Under the pieces are notes generated by a model that saw only the letters and a list, made by a program, of their open reading frames with translations, was not told the DNA's origin and searched no databases. From assembly GCA_035578905.1 (NCBI GenBank), contig JAQJVL010000325.1, positions 476,198-540,197 of the forward strand: a stretch of 64,000 nt of DNA, in the 5' to 3' direction. This document shows, one piece after another, positions 58,592-64,000 of this stretch. Within the stretch, counting starts at the first letter, position 1, and each line of letters starts with the position of its first letter. The position numbers were made by a program, and so were the translations under genes. Source of the DNA: Stictocephala bisonia. Lineage: Eukaryota; Arthropoda; Insecta; Hemiptera; Membracidae.

Positions 58592-60060
58592 AAAATATGA
58601 AGTAGAAAAAATGAAGTTACACATAAGCTCATTCACTCCAAAACGACCCGTTTCCACACTTACATTCCTCCTGGAGCCGTTGTAGTAAAGAATCGGTATT
58701 TACATCTTTAGCATAAAAACTATATTTAGTTTGACGTAATATAAACTAGTTATAACTAAAACTCCAATTAAATATGTAATTTTGTAATTTAATTCATAAA
58801 TCTGGATTTGACGTGATGTGCTTTTGATGTTATTGTTGGGTATGAAATGTATTTAGTTAATAATATGTGTTTTTCTTGTTTTTCTTTAGAGATAACACTA
58901 TAAATGATCTAAAACTCTATTTGCTCTATATCTGTTTCTAGCGTTATATCAGGTGATCAAAATCAGAATTTTGTTATAATTTTACCACAGCCAGCGTAAA
59001 ATCTAAATACTAAATTTTGATTCTTTTTACATACAGTAAATTTAAACATGTGAAATTGATCAGTATATTTTATATCTAATCAACTAGTTCCATCGACGTT
59101 GCAGTATTATTTCTCAAATATACATTCTTAAACATGTTTCTATAGTGAACAATCACAAATGAAGTATTTTCAATCAAAATTCTAATCTTTCCGCGATTCG
59201 ACGCACTTGTAAAAAAAAAAGAATATATCTCAGAGATTTTGTGTGGAGTGGTGTTTACAGGTCTAGTGGGGCTGTGGAAATTACAACATCCTTGCCAGCA
59301 ATAATTGCAAGTTGAAAAAGGAGGGCTTGACCCTGTACATTGGACGGTAGGAAGTTCCCTTCTCGAGTTGAAGAAAATGTTTTAAACATACCCAATGCCT
59401 GAGAAAACAAATTTTCTTTAACTAGTTCTGTATGACGAGTAAAATAAAATCAAGTTACAGCTACACGTTTAAACACACATTACATATACGAATTGTACTC
59501 ATCCATGATCGATAAATAATCAATTAAACATTTAATTTATTTTTTAATTTCACCAATCATGTAAAAAAATACAGAAATAAACGTTTTAAAGGTAAAATGT
59601 ACTTAACAATTTATTATTCAAATGTTAATGTACTATTAGAAGTTTTTAAACTTGTTGAATACATTCTTCTTCTGAGTAGAAGCTTTTATTTGACTTGTTA
59701 TTTGAAATTTTGGCATGTTTTTATTACTTTATGTTACGTGGAAATTTTCAATAAACTTGTTTCCAGTTTATTTATGTATTTATTTTAACTCTCTGCTAAG
59801 ATATATTTTTTTGCAGTTTTACACGTTATTTTATTAATATCTCTAGAATATATTTTTAATAGAAAACAAATTAAAATATAGGTTTTTTATAGAAAACAAA
59901 TTAAAATATATGGTGCCCTAGTTAGAATGTTGGGTACAAGTTGTGAACACAGTTTCGAGTCTAAAATAAAAAAACCTATATTAATAATTTTATGTTTTAT
60001 TTATTCCACTTACTTAAGTAATGTGATAAGTGGCCACAATGACTGATTTGACAACATTTT
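58592..60060. other. AT-rich DNA with one small tandem duplication
   Basis: AGAAAACAAATTAAAATATA occurs at 59861-59880 and again at 59891-59910 (30-bp period). No gene recognised. Confidence 0.55.
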
Positions 60061-60247
60061 TTACTACACACTCTTACACCTGAATGTCATTAACTGCGCG
60101 ATGAGTTTCCATTTTGAGTGGTATGTGGCTAATTTCTTTAGGCATATTTGAAATCACTTGAGTACAGTGCCAACAGTTCACAGACCATTCAAGAACTCAG
60201 AAGGAAACTCATCGTATAGTTAATGATGTAGTAGTAAGAGTATGTAA
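60061..60247. repeat. Diverged hairpin repeat, ~55-bp arms
   Basis: ACTCTTACACCTGAATGTCA followed by TTAACTGCGCGATGAGTTTC (60071-60109) is mirrored by GAAACTCATCGTATAGTTAA and TGATGTAGTAGTAAGAGT (60204-60241), with several mismatches. Pairing may extend a little further inward. It has a small fold-back or MITE-like form. Confidence 0.65.
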
Positions 60248-60500
60248 AATTGATGAGAAACAGTTAAAAAATTTAGAGTTTTATATTATACATTTAGGAC
60301 ATTTGTTATTGTTTTAAAATTGACTTCAAGCAGTGTTTTATACCAAAATTATAATCAAATGTAGACTGGATTAATGAAGGATTTAATAACCGTTCATACT
60401 CTAGATAATGTAGAGGTAGTTGCATGGCACCCTTACTATAAATAGCTAGTGTAGTTTCAGTGCTGGAGTTTGAGTTATTCCATATTTTATTGAATGCTTT

Positions 60501-61394
60501 ATATACAGGATGTTACAAACAGTTTTCCCTGGCTATGCATTTTCAAATACTATGTGTTATTCTAACCTAAACACGAAGAATACTATTTTTTCAATTTCCG
60601 CTCTGTTTAGCAGCTAGACGCCATTATGTTTTTTCCACAAACAATTTATATCTTTGTCGTTATATTTATGATTGTTACAAAACTCACTAAACAGGTTCAT
60701 ATTAGAAGGTAGTATTTAATAAAAAAAAATATATTTTCGAAATAGCTTTATTATTCTTAAAATGTCAGCCATTTTATTTGAACAAATATATAAAAAAACC
60801 ACTAGTTTTACAAAAGTTTTGTAAGACACAACAAAGTTTTTAAACAACTGTCCCTTTTCAATGATATCTCATTTTTTGTAAAAATCATTCAAGAAATAAC
60901 TATTTTATGAATTAAATTTAGTTAACATGCATACTAAATGGCTACTTATTTACAGTATTTGAATAATATGTGAATTAAGGTCAATTCATAACATAGTTAT
61001 TTCTCAAGCGATTTTGACAAATGAGATATCATTGGAAAGGGACAATTGTTAAGCAACTATGTTGTATCTTACAACATTTTTATAAAACCAATAGTTTTTT
61101 AGATATTCGTTAACATAAAAACAAAATTGTCACTATTTTGAATATAATAAAGATAATTTGAAAATAATTGTTTTATTAAATACCACCTTCTAATATGAAC
61201 CTGTTTACAGAGGTTTGTAATAATCGTAAAGCTAACGGCAAAGATATAAATTGTTTTATGGAAAAAAACAAAATGGCGTCTAGTTTGCTAAACAAAGCGG
61301 AAATTGAAAACTTGTATTTCTCAATTTTAGCTTAGAATCACACAAAATCTGAAAATACATAGCCAGCCCAACATTTTTGTAACACCCTGCATAT
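60501..61394. mobile_element. Fold-back element F2, ~410-bp diverged inverted arms
   Basis: Left arm 60501-60920 and right arm about 60985-61394. The ends are ATATACAGGATGTTACAAA and, inverted, ATATGCAGGGTGTTACAAA. Paired blocks are CTGGCTATG, AATTTCCGCT, AGACGCCATT, AACAGGTTCATATTAGAAGG, TGTCCCTTTTCAATGATATC and AATAACTA. The arms are diverged by eye at roughly one base in six to eight. No transposase frame found. The terminal word resembles F1, so the two are probably related non-autonomous elements. Confidence 0.8.
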
Positions 61395-61809
61395 TTTGAA
61401 AAATATGGTTTGGAAATGACTACGTATATCTTTAAAATATAATAATTTTTATTAGTTATAAATGTTATTAAAGGACTCTTACAAGTGATATTATAACTTC
61501 TTAGCCCTATATAGCCTATTTATTATAATTGTAGTTTTCTTTCAAAAATCATTATAGAAAATCATAATTTTGATATCTGAGCATTGACGTTTGTTTACTT
61601 GTAGATGGTTTTATTAAAATAGATCTGAGTTGATGATCTCATGAAAACTCTATCATTTAAGGGAATGGACATATTTCACCATCCATACCAAATACCTCTT
61701 TCCTATTCATGTATTATGTGGAAATGTTGAAAAGATGAAATTATTATCAGATTGAAAATACGGAATAACTTTAGATATGTTTTACCGGAAATAATATATG
61801 TATTGATTG
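61395..61809. other. AT-rich DNA, no feature seen
   Basis: Nothing recognised. Confidence 0.55.
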
Positions 61810-61960
61810 GCTGGCACGGTAGGACCTTCCTTGGTATCGGTTTAGGTTATTAAATGTTATAAAAGTTTACAACCTCCCCCTCCATAATGAGTGTTCAGCC
61901 CCCTTTTTCCAAGTAATAACTGCGAATATCGTTACTAAACGAGCTCCTGGAGTTTTAAAG
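61810..61960 (+). repeat. Dispersed repeat R9, copy 2
   Basis: Partner of 57765-57905: CCTTCCTTGG, GTTATAAAAGTTTACAACC, ATAATGAGTGTTCAGCCCCC, GTTACTAAAC and CTCCTGGAGTTTT. Confidence 0.65.
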
Positions 61961-62111
61961 ACCAATTCAGAAAGACAGTTTACTGTAGACAGACATATTT
62001 TCGTCCTAGCCCTACTAAATGTTTTAAAGTGATTTTTGAAGCTGATTCTAAAAGTAATTTTGATAGAGGGTACTCATAATGTGCCTCTCAGTATGAGTCA
62101 GTTATTTCTCG

Positions 62112-62186
62112 TTCTCTTGCTAGCCTATTGATTAGGGCTTCTGCTTTATACAGAGAAGGTCACGGGTTCAAATCCTGGTAGGTCAA
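62112..62186 (+). tRNA. tRNA-like sequence (pseudo-tRNA or SINE head)
   Basis: D-arm TAGCCTATTGATTAGGGC, anticodon arm TTCTGCTTTATACAGAG (5-bp stem, 7-base loop CTTTATA), and T-arm ACGGGTTCAAATCCTGG with a good B-box. The predicted anticodon is TTA, which would read the UAA stop codon. The acceptor strands on the two sides do not pair. I read it as a tRNA-derived pseudogene or SINE head, unrelated to the 41.5/55.1-kb SINE family. Confidence 0.5.
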
Positions 62187-62643
62187 CATAAGATTGCTTA
62201 ATGGGTTTGGAATGTCGTGCTCTAAAATGCCATTAGCGTGAAAAGAGTTAAAGAATATACAGTTGAATTATTTAGGCCATCTAATGAAAGAAAATATAAG
62301 ATCACTCTAGCATTATTATTTCAAATAAGATAAATATTTAATTACTTACAGAGTTTCGAGTTCAAATCTGAACGTATTTACTAGTTAAAAGTGTCAGTTA
62401 TAGCTTGAATTAGATAATTTAGTTGCTTTTAAAACATGCTACATAAAATCATATGTTTTATTTGTTATTCAGTGAGATACAGTTTTTTTACACTTATATA
62501 TTGATTATAGTTGTAATACAGTTATTTTATTTTTGAGAACATTTATTATATTTAGAATGAATATCATGCCCAGTTTAATTGTACATTATACACATTGCAA
62601 GGTATATACAGCAGAATAGAGTTAAAATTAGATTATTTATTAT

Positions 62644-62647
<4 letters not shown>
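62187..62647. other. AT-rich DNA, no feature seen
   Basis: No clear SINE body can be shown after the tRNA-like head, because no second copy is in the window. Confidence 0.5.

Positions 62648-62736
<89 letters not shown>
62648..62736. repeat. (TA)n microsatellite
   Basis: About 89 bp of uninterrupted TA. The Tyr-Ile repeating frame across it is an artefact. Confidence 0.97.
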
Positions 62737-62739
<3 letters not shown>

Positions 62740-63168
62740 GTCAAAGTAGAGTGCTATATCTCAATAGGTTTGTCAGATTATATAATTACGTTTAAAATTA
62801 GTTTATTGTTATTTAAAACCATGTTTCCTTCCTCACCAACATAATACTTAATTTCCTTCATTCCAACAGTTGATTTAGATTCCTAAGTACTCCTTAATAA
62901 GACATATCTTTTATGACACTCAGCAAGGACATATTGAAGGAATCTTAACTACATTGAGTTAAGAAAACAAGGAGATTAAACTTTATATGGACATGTTTAT
63001 AATAAATAAATAAACAAAAGGGTGAGTATTGTTGATTTTCTAAATGATGGTAAGTTAGGTTGATACTAAACCATGCCTGAAATAATTTGATTTTAAAAGG
63101 AGGAATTAACATTTTAAGGCTGTATTCCATTAAAAATATTAAATATTTGTATATATACATTTAGTTTA
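62737..63168. other. AT-rich DNA, no feature seen
   Basis: Nothing recognised. Confidence 0.55.
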
Positions 63169-63713
63169 ACAATACAAGTAAACGTCACATAACACAAATT
63201 TATTACAATATAAGCACAAAATCCATAAATATATTACAATAAAAGTACAAATTGCACAAATATTATGGTGATCGATTTCGGTGAACCACGCTCAAATTCT
63301 TCAGACCAGAGGGATTCATAAAAGAATCAACTGACAATCACAAGAATCAATACCACCGTATGTGTATGGGTGGGCGGGTGGGTCAATATCACTGGACATG
63401 TATTGTTTCCACTGTACGTATATGATAGTAAATCAGGTATCTGTAGTCAGACTCCTGTTTGTTCTATGGATGGAGGTCATACGAGGTATAGTTTTACTTT
63501 GGGAAGGAAATGGATATAAATATGAAACTTGGAATGAAATAATCATGCAATTTCTACCTTTCGTGAATCCCTCTGGTCTGAGGAAGGTGAGCGTGGTTCA
63601 TCGAAATCGATCACCATAATATTTGTGCATTTTGTACTTGTATTGTAATATATTTATGCATTTTGTACTTATATTGTAATAAATTTGAGTTGTGTGACGT
63701 TTACTTGTATTGT
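63169..63713. mobile_element. Inverted repeat with hammerhead-like words (Penelope-type relic?)
   Basis: 156-bp arms, 63169-63324 and 63558-63713, inverted with modest divergence. Reading out of each arm gives CTCTGGTCTGA, AGAAGG or AGGAAGG, TGAGCGTGGTTCA, CCGAAATCGATCACC, then an AT-rich outer part containing ATTTGTGCA. The CTGA(A/G)GA...CGAAA pattern with GGTGA/TCACC (or TCATC) pairing resembles a hammerhead core with stem II. This is best in the right arm (63578-63606). Paired, inverted terminal repeats with hammerheads are known for Penelope-like elements. The centre holds minisatellite M locus 9 and no reverse transcriptase. Confidence 0.4.
63350..63405 (+). repeat. Dispersed minisatellite M, locus 9
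   Basis: AATACCACCGTATGTGTATG, GGTGGGCGGGTGGGTCAATA, TCACTGGACATGT: about 1.5 units on the G-rich strand, inside the inverted repeat at 63169-63713. An 85-codon frame (63362-63619) runs through it and is not recognised. Confidence 0.7.
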
Positions 63714-64000
63714 ATACGTACCAACACGTATTATACTAGTTATAAAACTATTTAGTTTAAGTAAGGTTGTTAGCAGAAAATGTGATTTGGCGAATAGAAT
63801 TTGTTAATTTAGCATAAGAAAAACAGCAAATATTTTGTCAAAATTACTGTTATTTAATGCCACTGTGTTTAAAATGAAATTCAATCATTTTATAGACCAT
63901 AGATTGAAATAAACTATTATTTATTGCCATCTAAAAATGTATTACTTTAAAACAATTACAACAAAATTGTCACGAAACTTAATATTTAGCTTATAAAGAG
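63714..64000. other. AT-rich DNA, no feature seen
   Basis: Nothing recognised to the window end. Confidence 0.6.

Noticed and set aside
62595..62795. 66-codon frame with a Tyr-Ile repeat
   Set aside because: Translation of a (TA)n microsatellite.

Overview
This looks like a piece of a large, AT-rich animal nuclear genome. It is probably an arthropod, but this is inferred from repeat style and not proven. Base composition is strongly AT-rich. No open frame longer than about 120 codons exists on either strand. There is no operon structure, and most of the DNA is tandem arrays, inverted repeats and decayed interspersed elements. I found no intact protein-coding gene. The only protein homology I can defend is a frameshifted 3' end of a LINE reverse-transcriptase ORF at 48.8-49.2 kb.

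Layout. 0-19 kb is decayed intergenic DNA with low-copy dispersed repeats, many having a second copy elsewhere in the window. It also holds a three-unit ~250-bp tandem repeat (9.1-9.8 kb), a pair of small elements with inverted ends (14.4 and 18.0 kb) and a CpG-richer islet (17.2-17.6 kb). 19.3-20.9 kb holds two abutting, apparently perfect palindromes with arms of 170 bp and 606 bp that share a 7-bp junction word. 21.3-28.0 kb carries three tandem arrays with units of 23, 26 and 94 bp; the last has 21 copies and is almost invariant. 28-39 kb is mostly featureless AT-rich DNA with a few dispersed repeats. 39.5-40.7 kb is a 100-bp array with a palindrome at each unit junction. 41-48 kb contains a tRNA-derived SINE, a hammerhead-like motif and a 37-bp array. 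48.4-49.3 kb has a heat-shock-element/TATA cluster followed by the LINE relic. 52-64 kb is rich in fold-back structures: inverted repeats at 52.8, 57.6, 60.1, 60.5 and 63.2 kb. It also has a second SINE copy and a tRNA-like element.

Two themes run through the window. A short G-rich minisatellite word, related to CACTGTACGTGTATGGGTGG, recurs at nine separate loci in both orientations. Long inverted repeats of very different ages are also common; if transcribed they would give long hairpin RNAs. The perfect double palindrome is the most unusual object and the first to check, both for biological origin and for assembly artefact. All identity statements come from reading the sequence by eye; no alignment or database search was run.
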